The notes below the pieces were generated by a model that saw only the letters and a program-made list of their open reading frames with translations, searched no databases and was not told the origin of the DNA. Positions 47,361-56,170 of a stretch of DNA of 64,000 nucleotides are shown here, piece by piece. Each line of letters begins with the position of its first letter. Position 1 is the first letter of the stretch. The stretch is from an uncultured Faecalibacterium sp. GTDB taxonomy: Bacteria > Bacillota > Clostridia > Oscillospirales > Ruminococcaceae. The translations under genes and the position numbers were made by a program. The stretch lies in contig CAKSWU010000009.1 in the NCBI GenBank assembly GCA_934513205.1, positions 1 to 64,000 on the forward strand, written 5' to 3'.

Positions 47361-47942
47361 TTATCTTTTTCTTCCTAAATATCGGCATACTTTTGATTTG
47401 TATTGCAGGTACTCATTTCCGAATGCTTCTATCAAAAAGTCTTCCTCTACATTGACTATCTGTAAATGAAAAAATACCACTGCAAAACCTGTGGCAAAGC
47501 AAAGGAACCAATTAAAGAACGAAAACAATATTCCTATATACATTAAATCAAAACCCAAAAATGCAGGATTTCTGCTAATAGAATAGATTCCCGTTGTTAC
47601 CAAATTGGTCTTTTCTTCTTTTTGCACACCTGCTCTCCAGTTCTCCTTCATCTGTGTAACAGAAACAATAAAAGCAAGTACACCGAACATTGTTATTACA
47701 ACTCCTGTAAATTGCAACACAATATGTGCTGTTCCCGAATAAAACACAATACTGATAATCTGTATTACAGGAAGCAAATATGTGATTATTTTAAGAGCTA
47801 CTTCTATAAATTTGACAAATCCCTCTTTTCCTTTTCCTAATTGGTCTGTCTTTATGCCTTGCTTTTTCTGACTAATCAACTTTGCAAAATAGCAGATGTA
47901 GAACACTGCCATCAGTGAAATTGTAACAATTTTTATTATCAT
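47361..47942 (-). CDS. isoprenylcysteine carboxyl methyltransferase family protein
   Basis: A 193-residue membrane protein with about five helices. The C-terminal part has the family pattern TTGIYSISRNPAFLGFDLMYIG and EEDFLIEAFGNEYLQYKSKV, typical of ICMT/PEMT-like methyltransferases. The substrate in bacteria is unknown; methylation of lipids or quinones is possible. ATG 47942 follows GGAGG. Codon use is strikingly AT-rich compared with neighbours, which suggests recent transfer next to the recombinase element. Confidence 0.8.
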   Translation of the reverse strand: MIIKIVTISLMAVFYICYFAKLISQKKQGIKTDQLGKGKEGFVKFIEVALKIITYLLPVIQIISIVFYSGTAHIVLQFTGVVITMFGVLAFIVSVTQMKENWRAGVQKEEKTNLVTTGIYSISRNPAFLGFDLMYIGILFSFFNWFLCFATGFAVVFFHLQIVNVEEDFLIEAFGNEYLQYKSKVCRYLGRKR

Positions 47943-48041
47943 CGTGTACCTCCAAATTCCAATTTACTGGGTTAAGCCGAGTATACCACACTCATCCATG
48001 AAAGAACACCCCGATATAGTGAAATTTTGCCATTTTTCTGT

Positions 48042-48163
48042 GTACGTGCGTACACGCTCCGCAGGGATTCTAATGGGCTTGGCCCCTTGGCACACAGACT
48101 TTGGAACAAAGTCTAGTGTGTTACACATTGTCAGAGGTGTACAGGCTCCCGGTACGCACGTAC
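48042..48163. repeat. hairpin-rich inverted repeat, non-coding
   Basis: GTACGTGCGTAC (48042-48053) and GTACGCACGTAC (48152-48163) are exact inverted repeats. Between them is a further hairpin, CACAC-AGACTTTG and CAAAGTCT-A-GTGTG (48091-48120). No reading frame fits. Function unknown; could be a mobile-element end, an origin of transfer or a structured RNA. Confidence 0.5.
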
Positions 48164-48224
48164 GCAGCGATTACCCCCAAACGCGCCATATAGGAGGACG
48201 ATCAAGTTCGCACAAAGCGACCTT

Positions 48225-48320
48225 GATCCCGCAAAACAAAAGGCAGGATACCATCACCACGATCCCGCAAAACAAAAGGCAGGATACCATCACCACGATG
48301 ATACCCTGCCTTTGCTCGTT
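48225..48320. repeat. 36-bp tandem duplication plus hairpin
   Basis: A 36-bp unit starting GATCCCGCAAAAC and ending ATCACCAC occurs twice without change (48225-48260, 48261-48296). The second unit pairs with GATGATACCCTGCC just after. The same hairpin occurs at 45231-45275. Confidence 0.75.
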
Positions 48321-48360
48321 TACCGTTCCGAGTAGTCCTTCCGCAGAACCTCCTGTAAAC

Positions 48361-48408
48361 AAAAAACGTACCCGAACCCTTTCTCGTAAAGAATTGGGTT
48401 CGAGTACG
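48361..48408 (-). terminator. terminator of tRNA-Val
   Basis: CGTACCCGAACCC pairs with GGGTTCGAGTACG with one mismatch, followed by six T on the minus strand. Confidence 0.88.
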
Positions 48409-48415
48409 AACTGTA

Positions 48416-48491
48416 TGGTGGACGGTACAGGACTCGAACCTGTGACCTCCTGCACGTCAAGCAGATGCTCTACCAGCTGAGCTAACCGTCC
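48416..48491 (-). tRNA. tRNA-Val(GAC)
   Basis: Cloverleaf of 76 nt with encoded CCA: acceptor GGACGGT/ACCGTCC, anticodon stem TCTGC/GCAGG with loop TTGACGT (anticodon GAC), T-loop GTTCGAGTC. Confidence 0.95.
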
Positions 48492-48512
48492 ATGAGTCAT
48501 ATCGACTCGATT

Positions 48513-48541
48513 ATTCTACCACAGCTTTTGCAAAAAAGCAA
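48513..48541 (-). promoter_or_regulatory. promoter of tRNA-Val
   Basis: TTGCTT and TAGAAT, 17 bp apart on the minus strand, 22 bp upstream of the tRNA. Confidence 0.75.
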
Positions 48542-48575
48542 TACTTTTCTGCAATTTTTCTGACCATTTTCTTTT

Positions 48576-49172
48576 TCAGGCGGTCAGCGCCCGGCGGATG
48601 ATGTCGTACAGCACCGGCTTCATATGGTCGATGTCATCGGGCTTGCCCTCCAGAATGCTGGAGTAGCACACCGACATGCACATGCTGCCCAGCGCGGTGA
48701 TGCGCTGGTAGACCTCGCGCTCGGTGCGGCCTGCCATCTCCGGGCTGGAGAGCACGGTGGTCAGCAGCTTGCGCATCAGCGGCTCGGCCTCCCTGCTGGC
48801 CTCGATCTGGTCCAGTCCGGGCCAGACGAAGTTGCGCTCCAGAAACCGCAGCACCAGCTCGTCCTGCCGCAGCGCCTCAATGATGTGGTCGATGACGAAC
48901 ACCATCTTGTCCGGAAAATCCACCAGCTCGGTGTGCTGCTCGACCGCAAGGCAGGCGTTGCTCAGCAGCTGATAGCTCACCCGCCCCAGCAGCGCCTGCA
49001 TCACCGCGCCTTTGTCCTGAAAATACAGATAAAACGTGCCCTTGCCCACCTTGGCCCGGCTGGTGATATCCTCCACGCTGGTCTTGGCGGTGCCGCGTTC
49101 CAGAAACAGCTCGTAGGCTGCATCCAGCAGGGCGCGCCGCTTTTCCTGCTTTTTGCCTTCCACGGTGCTCAT
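48576..49172 (-). CDS. TetR/AcrR family regulator
   Basis: A 198-residue repressor. The N-terminal helix-turn-helix is LLDAAYELFLERGTAKTSVE and VGKGTFYLYFQDK; the C-terminal part is a ligand-binding helical domain. Start ATG 49172; the ribosome site (GAGGG) is 13 bases away, so the start is less certain. It is divergent from the MMPL exporter and most likely represses it. Confidence 0.88.
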   Translation of the reverse strand: MSTVEGKKQEKRRALLDAAYELFLERGTAKTSVEDITSRAKVGKGTFYLYFQDKGAVMQALLGRVSYQLLSNACLAVEQHTELVDFPDKMVFVIDHIIEALRQDELVLRFLERNFVWPGLDQIEASREAEPLMRKLLTTVLSSPEMAGRTEREVYQRITALGSMCMSVCYSSILEGKPDDIDHMKPVLYDIIRRALTA

Positions 49173-49318
49173 GCTCTGGGTCGATCCCTCTTTCCACTTT
49201 TTTATAAATTATGGACGCAGGTATGCACTGCGCCCGGTCACGATACCTAGTTTAGCAGTCCTTGACCGTTTGTGCAAGCCCGTTTTCCTATACAATTTTT
49301 TGTGGGTGATAAAAAAAC

Positions 49319-49399
49319 TGACTTTTGGTCACTTTTCATGCTTGACACCCGGTGCGGGGTGGATATAATAGTGTTTGCCCGGAAGATGACCGGCGGTCA
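49319..49399. promoter_or_regulatory. MMPL promoter flanked by two TGAC-N5-GTCA palindromes
   Basis: TTGACA at 49342 and TATAAT at 49364 (16 bp apart). TGAC-TTTTG-GTCA at 49319-49331 lies just upstream and TGACCGGCGGTCA at 49387-49399, a perfect palindrome, just after the likely start of transcription. The shared form suggests one dimeric repressor, probably the TetR protein. Confidence 0.65.
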
Positions 49400-49444
49400 G
49401 TTTCGCGGGCTTTCCCAATCAACTTTCTATTCTGGAGGGTTCCC

Positions 49445-51544
49445 ATGAAAAAGATCGCACAAGGCATCGTGCGTCTGCGCAAGTTGATCTTAACAGTGGC
49501 AGTGCTGCTGTTGATCCCTTCCGCCATCGGCGCCATTGCCACCCGCATCAATTATGACATCCTCACCTATCTGCCGCAGGATCTGGACTCCATGATCGGC
49601 GAGGTAGCCCTTGAGGACGACTTTCATCTGGCCTCCACCGGTATGATCACGGTGGAGGGTCTGCCAACCAACGAACTCATTGCCATGAAGAAGGACATCG
49701 AAGCCGTGCCCGGCGTCACCCAGACCTTCTGGCTCAGCGATGTGATCGACCCCAGCATTCCCACCGAGATGCTGCCTGCCGATGTGCAGCAGTTCATGTT
49801 CGGCAAAAACGATTCCACCATGCTCATCGTCCGTTTTGACGCACCCAGCGCCAGCGACGAGACCATGGACGCTGTGGCGCAGATCGAAAAGCTGCTGCGC
49901 AAGGACTGCTTCTTCGGCGGCATCAGCGTCATCCTGCAGGACACCAAGGCACTGGTCAATCAGGAAATGCCCATGTACATCCTCATCGCCGTGGGCGCCA
50001 GCCTGCTGGTGCTGTTCCTTTCGCTGGAAAGCACCATCACCCCGCTGCTGTTCATGCTGGGCCTTTTGTTCCCCATTGCGTACAACTTCGGCACCAACAT
50101 CTTTTTGGGGCAGATCAGCTACATCACCGAGGCGCTTGCCACCGTGCTGCAGCTGGGCGTGACCATGGACTTCTCCATCTTCCTGCTGCACCGCTACGAG
50201 GAGGAAAAGGAGCTGCGCTCCTCCAACGAGGAGGCCATGTCCAGCGCCATCTGCAAGACCATGACCTCCATCTCCGCGTCCAGCCTGACCACCATTGCAG
50301 GCTTTCTGGCACTGTGCGCCATGCGCCTGACGCTGGGCCGCGATATCGGCCTTGTTATGGCAAAGGGCGTGGCACTGGGCGTTATCTGCACCGTGGTCAT
50401 TCTGCCCTCCCTGATCCTTACCTTTGATAAGTGGGTGGAAAAATACAAGCACCGCACCGTGATCCCCCGGCTGAAAAAGCTCAGCTACTTTGTTTCCAGG
50501 CATTCGGTGCCCATCGTGGTGGTCTTTATCCTCATCCTCGTCCCCTTTGCCATTGCGCAGAATAAGACCAGCGTGTACTACACCCTGTTCGACTCCCTGC
50601 CGCAGGACCTGACCGGCATCGTGGGCACCAACAAGCTGGGCGAGGACTTCGGCATGACCACCAGCCACTTCATTCTGGTGAATGACCAGCTGTCCGCCAC
50701 GCAGGTGTCCGACCTGTGCGATGATCTGAAGGATGTGGACGGCATCACGCAGGTGGTCAGTCTGGACTCCATCACCGGTCCGGGCTTTCCCACCGAGCTG
50801 CTGCCCGATGGCATTCTGGAGATCCTGCAGTCCGGCGGTCACAAGCTGATCCTTGCCAACAGCTCCTACAAGACCGGCACGGACGCCATCAACAGCCAGC
50901 TGGACGAGATGATCCGCCTGATCAAAAATGTAGATCCCGAGGGCGTTATCACCGGCGAGGGTGCCATGACCAAGGACCTGATCGAGGTGGCAGACGTGGA
51001 CTTCAAGAACGTCAACGTCTGGTCGATCATGGCAGTGCTGGTCATCATCGCCCTGTCCTTCAAGAGCATCTCCATCCCGGTGCTGCTGGTGGCCAGCATT
51101 GAAGCCGCCATCGCTATCAACATGGGCATCCCGTACTTTACCGGCACGCAGCTGCCCTTCATCGCCAGCATCGTCATTGGCACCATCCAGCTGGGCGCTA
51201 CGGTGGACTACTCCATCCTGATGACCACCCGTTATCACGAGGAGCGCGCCTTTGGCCGCACCCCCAAGGAAGCTGCCCAGCAGTCGCTGGAGCACTGCAA
51301 CCAGTCCATTCTGACCAGCGGCCTGACCTTCTTTGCCGCCACGGTCGGCGTGGCAGCCATCAGCAAGATGGAGCTGCTGAAGAGCATCTGCCTGCTGATC
51401 TCCCGCGGCGCGCTGATCAGTATGCTGGTCATTCTGGTGATGCTGCCCGCTGCCCTGATGCTGTGCGACTGGATCATCCGCCACACCACCCTCAAGTGGA
51501 TGGTGCCCGAAACTGCCAACGCCAAGAAGTCTGAAAAGGAGTAA
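49445..51544 (+). CDS. MMPL/RND-type exporter
   Basis: A 699-residue transporter made of two repeats, each with one helix, a large external loop (about 35-175; 385-530) and five helices. The membrane motif LQLGVTMDFSIFLLHRYEEE in repeat 1 and IQLGATVDYSILMTTRYHEE in repeat 2 carry the conserved acidic residues of the proton path. Start ATG 49445 follows GGAGGG. It is coupled with the secreted partner gene 6 bp downstream. Substrate unknown; MMPL proteins move lipids, glycolipids or drugs. Confidence 0.93.
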   Translation: MKKIAQGIVRLRKLILTVAVLLLIPSAIGAIATRINYDILTYLPQDLDSMIGEVALEDDFHLASTGMITVEGLPTNELIAMKKDIEAVPGVTQTFWLSDVIDPSIPTEMLPADVQQFMFGKNDSTMLIVRFDAPSASDETMDAVAQIEKLLRKDCFFGGISVILQDTKALVNQEMPMYILIAVGASLLVLFLSLESTITPLLFMLGLLFPIAYNFGTNIFLGQISYITEALATVLQLGVTMDFSIFLLHRYEEEKELRSSNEEAMSSAICKTMTSISASSLTTIAGFLALCAMRLTLGRDIGLVMAKGVALGVICTVVILPSLILTFDKWVEKYKHRTVIPRLKKLSYFVSRHSVPIVVVFILILVPFAIAQNKTSVYYTLFDSLPQDLTGIVGTNKLGEDFGMTTSHFILVNDQLSATQVSDLCDDLKDVDGITQVVSLDSITGPGFPTELLPDGILEILQSGGHKLILANSSYKTGTDAINSQLDEMIRLIKNVDPEGVITGEGAMTKDLIEVADVDFKNVNVWSIMAVLVIIALSFKSISIPVLLVASIEAAIAINMGIPYFTGTQLPFIASIVIGTIQLGATVDYSILMTTRYHEERAFGRTPKEAAQQSLEHCNQSILTSGLTFFAATVGVAAISKMELLKSICLLISRGALISMLVILVMLPAALMLCDWIIRHTTLKWMVPETANAKKSEKE

Positions 51545-51550
51545 TGCGCT

Positions 51551-53419
51551 ATGAAAAAATCGCTTCGTTTCGCCAGTGCGGCGCTGGCTTTCACCCTCGC
51601 CGCCAGCTGTGCTGCCCCCGCCTTTGCGCTGGGCAACCCCAGCTTTACCAAGTCTGAGACGGTCTATGCCGTGATGAACGGAGACGGCTCCGTCAGCCGC
51701 ACCACCGTCAGCGAGCATGTGTACAGCGCCACCGGTCTGTCCAACGTGACCGACAAGTCCACCCTGACCAACATCCAGAACACCGAGAGCAGCGCCGAGT
51801 TCACACAGGACGGCGAAAAGCTGGTGTGGAACACCGACGATACCGATGTGTACTACAAGGGCGACACCGACCGTGCACTGCCCATCACCGCAAAGATCAC
51901 CTATGCCATGGACGGGCAGGAGGCTGCGCTGGAGGACCTGATCGGCAAGAGCGGCCACCTGACCGTCACCATTGCCCTGACCAACAGCGAGACGTCCACC
52001 ATTCAGGTCAATGGCAAGGACCGCACTATCGTCACCCCGCTGATCACCGCCGTGGGCGTCATCTTCGGACAGGATGCTGCCAACGTGACCGCAGCCCACG
52101 GTATCGTGGAGAGCGCTGCCAAGAGCAACGTGGCGGCCTTTGTCACCCTGCCGGGCGTGAAGGACTCCCTGTCCGGTCTGCTGCCCGATGAGGTGGACAC
52201 CATCGAGGACTATCTGCAGGACACCATCACAGTGGAGGCGGACGTCACCAAGCTGACCTGCCCGCAGGTGATGATGGCATGTGCCACCAGCACTGCGGCG
52301 CTGGGCACCGAGAATGTGTTCGACCTGAGCGGCATCGACGACCTGACCGATGGCATCAACCAGCTGAATGACGCCATGAGCCAGCTGCTGGACGGCGCTT
52401 CTCAGTTGGTGGACGGCACGGCCCAACTGGCTGCCGGTGCCCTGACCCTACGGGACGGTGCCAGCGCGCTGGACAACGGTCTGGGCCAGCTGACCAGCGG
52501 TCTGGACACCCTGAGCTCCAACAATGCGGCGCTGGATTCCGCCGCACAGCAGGTGGCAGACGGCGTGCTGGCTTCTGCCAACAAGACCCTGAAAGAGGGC
52601 GGCCTGATCGACAACGACATGACCTGGGATAACTACGCCGCGGTCATCGACAACATCCTGACCATCAACGACAAGACGCTGGCTGCCGGCCGCCGCAAGA
52701 TGGTGCGCACCATCTGGGAGCAGGCCCCCAGCTTCAAGGACAGCCAGCTGGATCTGGCGCTGTACCTGTCCGCCACCAAGACGAACCACGATCTGGAGGC
52801 TGCACTGCGCCTGATGCAGAACTATGACCCCTCCATGCTGAGCGGTCTGGTGCAGCTGCTGACCACGCAGGACGCCAAGGACACCGCAAAGGCAGAGTTG
52901 AAGTATCAGGTGGAGAACAGTCAGGATATCGCGGATGTCCGCGCCCTCAAGACCAGCCTGTCCCAGATCAAGCTCTTTGTTTCCAGCGTGAACCAGTACA
53001 CCGACGGTGTGCAGACCGCTGCCAACGGCGCGCACGCTGCCAAGGACGGCAGCGCCCAGCTGGCTGCCGGCACCCAGACCCTGTACGACGGCGTGAACAC
53101 TCTGAACGACGGCACCCACCGGCTGAACGACGGCCTGAACCAGTTCAACGACGAGGGCATTTCCAAGCTGACCGGCTCGCTGGATCAGGACCAGATCCAG
53201 GGCCTCAAGACCGTAGTGGACGAGATGACGAGCCGTCTGGAGGACTACACCAACTTTGCCGGTGCCCCGGACGATGCCACCAACAGCGTGAAGTTCATCT
53301 ACAAGACCGCCGAGACGGCGGCTTCTGCCGATGCCGCTGCCGCCCAGACCGAGACGGTGAAGGAGGGCAACTTCTTCACCCGGCTGTGGCAGCGCATCGT
53401 GGATCTGTTCAAATTCTGA
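51551..53419 (+). CDS. secreted protein with Leu/Gly heptad-like repeats, MMPL partner
   Basis: A 622-residue exported protein. The signal peptide (1-26) ends APAFA. After a beta-rich region (about 30-240) come repeats such as LLDGASQLVDGTAQLAAGA and LYDGVNTLNDGTHRLNDGL, with a Leu/Gly seven-residue rhythm like that of YhgE/Pip-type proteins. No C-terminal membrane anchor is visible. It starts 6 bp after the exporter stop. I infer that it forms a periplasm-like extension or cell-wall bridge for the exporter. Confidence 0.8.
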   Translation: MKKSLRFASAALAFTLAASCAAPAFALGNPSFTKSETVYAVMNGDGSVSRTTVSEHVYSATGLSNVTDKSTLTNIQNTESSAEFTQDGEKLVWNTDDTDVYYKGDTDRALPITAKITYAMDGQEAALEDLIGKSGHLTVTIALTNSETSTIQVNGKDRTIVTPLITAVGVIFGQDAANVTAAHGIVESAAKSNVAAFVTLPGVKDSLSGLLPDEVDTIEDYLQDTITVEADVTKLTCPQVMMACATSTAALGTENVFDLSGIDDLTDGINQLNDAMSQLLDGASQLVDGTAQLAAGALTLRDGASALDNGLGQLTSGLDTLSSNNAALDSAAQQVADGVLASANKTLKEGGLIDNDMTWDNYAAVIDNILTINDKTLAAGRRKMVRTIWEQAPSFKDSQLDLALYLSATKTNHDLEAALRLMQNYDPSMLSGLVQLLTTQDAKDTAKAELKYQVENSQDIADVRALKTSLSQIKLFVSSVNQYTDGVQTAANGAHAAKDGSAQLAAGTQTLYDGVNTLNDGTHRLNDGLNQFNDEGISKLTGSLDQDQIQGLKTVVDEMTSRLEDYTNFAGAPDDATNSVKFIYKTAETAASADAAAAQTETVKEGNFFTRLWQRIVDLFKF

Positions 53420-53456
53420 TGACATCTCCTGAGATCTGAGAACCCCATCCCATAGA

Positions 53457-53499
53457 AAAGCAGGACCCCCGGCTGCAGCGCAGCCGGGGGTCCTGCTTT
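53457..53499. terminator. bidirectional terminator after the MMPL unit
   Basis: AAAGCAGGACCCCCGGCTG pairs with CAGCCGGGGGTCCTGCTTT. Confidence 0.93.
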
Positions 53500-53517
53500 G
53501 TGACCATTTTGAATCGT

Positions 53518-54225
53518 TTACTGGATCAGGTTCACGAACACCGGGCAGAGCACGGCGGTCAGCACACCGGCCACCGCAATGGAAAGCCCGCTCATGGCAC
53601 CCTCCACATCGCCCATCTGCAGTGCCTTGCTGGTGCCGACGGCATGGGCAGAGGTGCCGATGCCCACCCCTTTGGCGATGGGGTCGGTGATGTGGAACAC
53701 CCGGCACACCGTCTCTGCCAGCAGCGCACCCACGATGCCGGTGACGATGACGATAGCACCGGTCAGGGCGGCAATGCCGCCCAGCTCTGCCGCCACATCC
53801 ATGCTGATGGCGGTGGTGACGGACTTGGGCAGCAGGGTGGCATACTGCTCCCGGGTCAGGTCCAGCGCCAGCGCCAGTGCCAGTGCGCTGCCAAGGCTCA
53901 CCAGTGTGCCGACCGAAATGCCCGCGATGATGGCGGCAGCATTCTCTTTCAGAAGGTCGATCTTTTCATACAGCGGGATGGCGAGCGCTACTGTGGCAGG
54001 CAGCAGTAGGTAATTCACCGGTGCTGCGCTGATTTTGTAGTCCGCATAGGGAATCTTGCACACCGAAAGAAACACGATGACAAAAATGCTGCCCAGCAGC
54101 AGCGGATTGAAGATAGCCTTGCCGGTCAATTTATTGATGAGGCTGCCCAGCGCAAAAGCGGCCAGCGTGAGCAGAACGCCCCATGCGGCAGAGCCGGACA
54201 GAAAATCATTCAGAAACTGCGCCAT
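53518..54225 (-). CDS. lrgB: LrgB family protein
   Basis: A 235-residue membrane protein of the LrgB/CidB family with about seven helices; LLPKSVTTAISMDVAAELGG and GIGTSAHAVGTSKALQ are hallmarks. With LrgA it affects murein hydrolase activity or pyruvate/overflow-metabolite transport in other Firmicutes. Start ATG 54225 overlaps the lrgA end by 20 bp. Confidence 0.9.
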   Translation of the reverse strand: MAQFLNDFLSGSAAWGVLLTLAAFALGSLINKLTGKAIFNPLLLGSIFVIVFLSVCKIPYADYKISAAPVNYLLLPATVALAIPLYEKIDLLKENAAAIIAGISVGTLVSLGSALALALALDLTREQYATLLPKSVTTAISMDVAAELGGIAALTGAIVIVTGIVGALLAETVCRVFHITDPIAKGVGIGTSAHAVGTSKALQMGDVEGAMSGLSIAVAGVLTAVLCPVFVNLIQ

Positions 54226-54583
54226 TGTCGGCCTCCTTTTTTTTGCGGCCGGTCAAGGCCTGCGTGGTTTTGCCTGCGCTTGCCATCACCAGCACCGTCA
54301 CTGGGATGATGGCGATGAGGATGGGCAGCAGCATTTCGCCCATTTCTGCCCACAACTCCATGACCCCGGCGGCAGCGGGCACGAACAGCAGCGGGAAGAT
54401 GCCGGTGAGGTAGGTGCCCACCTCTTTTACGTCCGCCAGCTTGATCAGCCGGAAGTTCAAAGCCAGCAGCAAAAGCACCAGACCGTACACGCTGGCCGGC
54501 ACCGGAAGCGGCAGCACCATGTGCAGCACTTCGCCCAGAAAACAGAACGCAAGGATGCGTCCGAATTGAAAGATGTATTTCAC
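54206..54583 (-). CDS. lrgA: LrgA/CidA family holin-like protein
   Basis: A 125-residue protein with four membrane helices. LPLPVPASVYGLVLLLLAL is the family signature. It is the first gene of the pair; ATG 54583 has AGGAAGGGAGAG upstream. No LytSR sensor pair lies in the window. Confidence 0.88.
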   Translation of the reverse strand: MKYIFQFGRILAFCFLGEVLHMVLPLPVPASVYGLVLLLLALNFRLIKLADVKEVGTYLTGIFPLLFVPAAAGVMELWAEMGEMLLPILIAIIPVTVLVMASAGKTTQALTGRKKKEADNGAVSE

Positions 54584-54638
54584 AAAAAAGCTCTCCCTTC
54601 CTCATAAAAACGACCGGTAACGGTCATGCCAATAAAAG

Positions 54639-54667
54639 AGTATACTGCATCCGCCCGGTGCCTTCAA
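54639..54667 (-). promoter_or_regulatory. promoter of lrgAB
   Basis: TTGAAG and TATACT, 17 bp apart on the minus strand. A short palindrome GACCGGTAACGGTC (54612-54625) lies in the leader and may be an operator. 54668-54798 shows no gene. Confidence 0.75.
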
Positions 54668-54798
54668 TCGTAAATCTGGATAAGATTTCCTGCACATTCT
54701 GCGCGAAACTGTGCAAAAATGGTCCGCTGCACAGATTCTTCTTGTGGAAATGCACCTGCCGGGTGCTCTGCCGTTCACCGCCCAAGACATTCCGTGAA

Positions 54799-54840
54799 AA
54801 GGCAATGCCGGGCGGTCCGCAGACCGCCCGGCATTGCTTT
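54799..54840 (-). terminator. terminator of the leu operon
   Basis: CAATGCCGGGCGGT pairs with ACCGCCCGGCATTG. Confidence 0.88.
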
Positions 54841-54912
54841 ATCAAGATCATTTCTCCGCTGAGGATGCCCAAAGCAGTGCGGAGGGCATATCAAATCGTC
54901 CGCCCTGCGGCT

Positions 54913-55986
54913 TCAGATCTCTGCCAGAATGGCATCGCCCATGGCAGTGCAGCCAAGGCAGGTGCAGCCCTCGCTCATGTTGTCGGCGGTGCGCAGGCCC
55001 TTGTCCAGCACACGGCTGACGGCGTTTTCGATGGCATCGGCTTCTGCCGCCATGCCAAAGGAGTAGCGCAGCATCATGGCAGCGGACAGGATGCAGGCGG
55101 TGGGGTTCACCACGTCCTTGCCTGCAATGTCCGGGGCAGAGCCGTGGATGGGCTCGTACAGGCCCCGGGTGCCGTCGCCAAGGCTGGAGGAGGGAATCAT
55201 GCCGATGGAGCCGGTGATCATGGAGGCCTCGTCCGACAGGATGTCGCCGAACATATTCTCGGTGACGATGACGTCAAACTGGGCGGGGTCCTTGACCAGC
55301 TGCATGGCGCAGTTGTCCACGAACATCTCGCTGTACTCCACGTCCGGGTACTCGGCCTGCAGCCGGTGCATCACGCTTCTCCACAGGCGGCTGGTGTCCA
55401 GCACGTTGGCTTTGTCCACGCAGCACAGCTTTTTGCGGCGCTTGCGGGCGGTCTCGAAGCCGATGCGACCGATGCGCTCGATCTCATGCTCTGCATAGGG
55501 CATGGTGTCCACGGCCTGCTGTTCGCCGTTTTCCAGCGTGCGGGTCTGGTGATCACCGAAGTACACCCCGCCGATCAGCTCCCGCACAATGAGCAGGTCG
55601 ATGCCCTTGGCAACGATCTCCGGTTTTAAGGGGCTGGCAGGCGCCAGTTGGGGCCAGATTTTCGCGGGGCGGTTGTTGGCGTACAGCCCCATCCCGGCGC
55701 GCAGCCGCAGCAGACCCTTTTCCGGCCGCTGTGGCCCGGGCAGACCCTCCCACTTGGGACCGCCCACGGCACCCAGCAGCACGCTGTCGGCGGCAAGGCA
55801 CTTGTCCAGCTCGTGCTGGGGCAGGGGGTCGCCGTATTTGTCAATGGCTTCGCCGCCCATGGCAGCGTCGGTGTAGTGGAAGGTGTGACCGTACTTTTCG
55901 GCTACCTTATCCAGCACCCGGAGGGTCTGCTTGACGATCTCCGGGCTGGAGCAATCGCCCCAAATGACAGCAATGTTTTTTTCCAT
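54913..55986 (-). CDS. leuB: 3-isopropylmalate dehydrogenase
   Basis: A 357-residue oxidative decarboxylase of leucine synthesis. Motifs: VLLGAVGGPKWEGLP, LRAGMGLYANNRPAK, VDNCAMQLV and TENMFGDILSDEASMITGSI (in part) with the metal-binding aspartates, then EPIHGSAPDIAGK. Start ATG 55986 (MEKNIAVIWGD) follows AAGGAG; the open frame upstream is repeat C. It is the last gene of leuA-leuC-leuD-leuB. Confidence 0.95.
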   Translation of the reverse strand: MEKNIAVIWGDCSSPEIVKQTLRVLDKVAEKYGHTFHYTDAAMGGEAIDKYGDPLPQHELDKCLAADSVLLGAVGGPKWEGLPGPQRPEKGLLRLRAGMGLYANNRPAKIWPQLAPASPLKPEIVAKGIDLLIVRELIGGVYFGDHQTRTLENGEQQAVDTMPYAEHEIERIGRIGFETARKRRKKLCCVDKANVLDTSRLWRSVMHRLQAEYPDVEYSEMFVDNCAMQLVKDPAQFDVIVTENMFGDILSDEASMITGSIGMIPSSSLGDGTRGLYEPIHGSAPDIAGKDVVNPTACILSAAMMLRYSFGMAAEADAIENAVSRVLDKGLRTADNMSEGCTCLGCTAMGDAILAEI

Positions 55987-56013
55987 TGGTTTGTTCTCCT
56001 TATTGTCAGCTGG

Positions 56014-56158
56014 CTCGCCCTCTCCGTCACAGCTTGCGCTGTGCCACCTCTCCCAAAGGGAGAGGCCTTGGCAAAACCACAAACTTTATCTCCTCGCCAG
56101 AGGCTCTCCCTTTGGGAGAGCTGTCAATGCCGACAGGCATTGACTGAGAGGGCGAGGA
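56014..56158. repeat. MITE-like repeat, copy C, inside the leu operon
   Basis: Begins CTCGCCCTCTCCGTCA and ends TGAGAGGGCGAGG; contains two CTCTCCC(A/T)3GGGAGAG palindromes. It separates leuD and leuB. Confidence 0.78.
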
Positions 56159-56170
56159 CGCTTTTAATAG

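Noticed and set aside
48225..48296. Two 36-bp repeats considered as a CRISPR remnant
   Set aside because: Copies are directly adjacent with no spacer and no cas genes are nearby.
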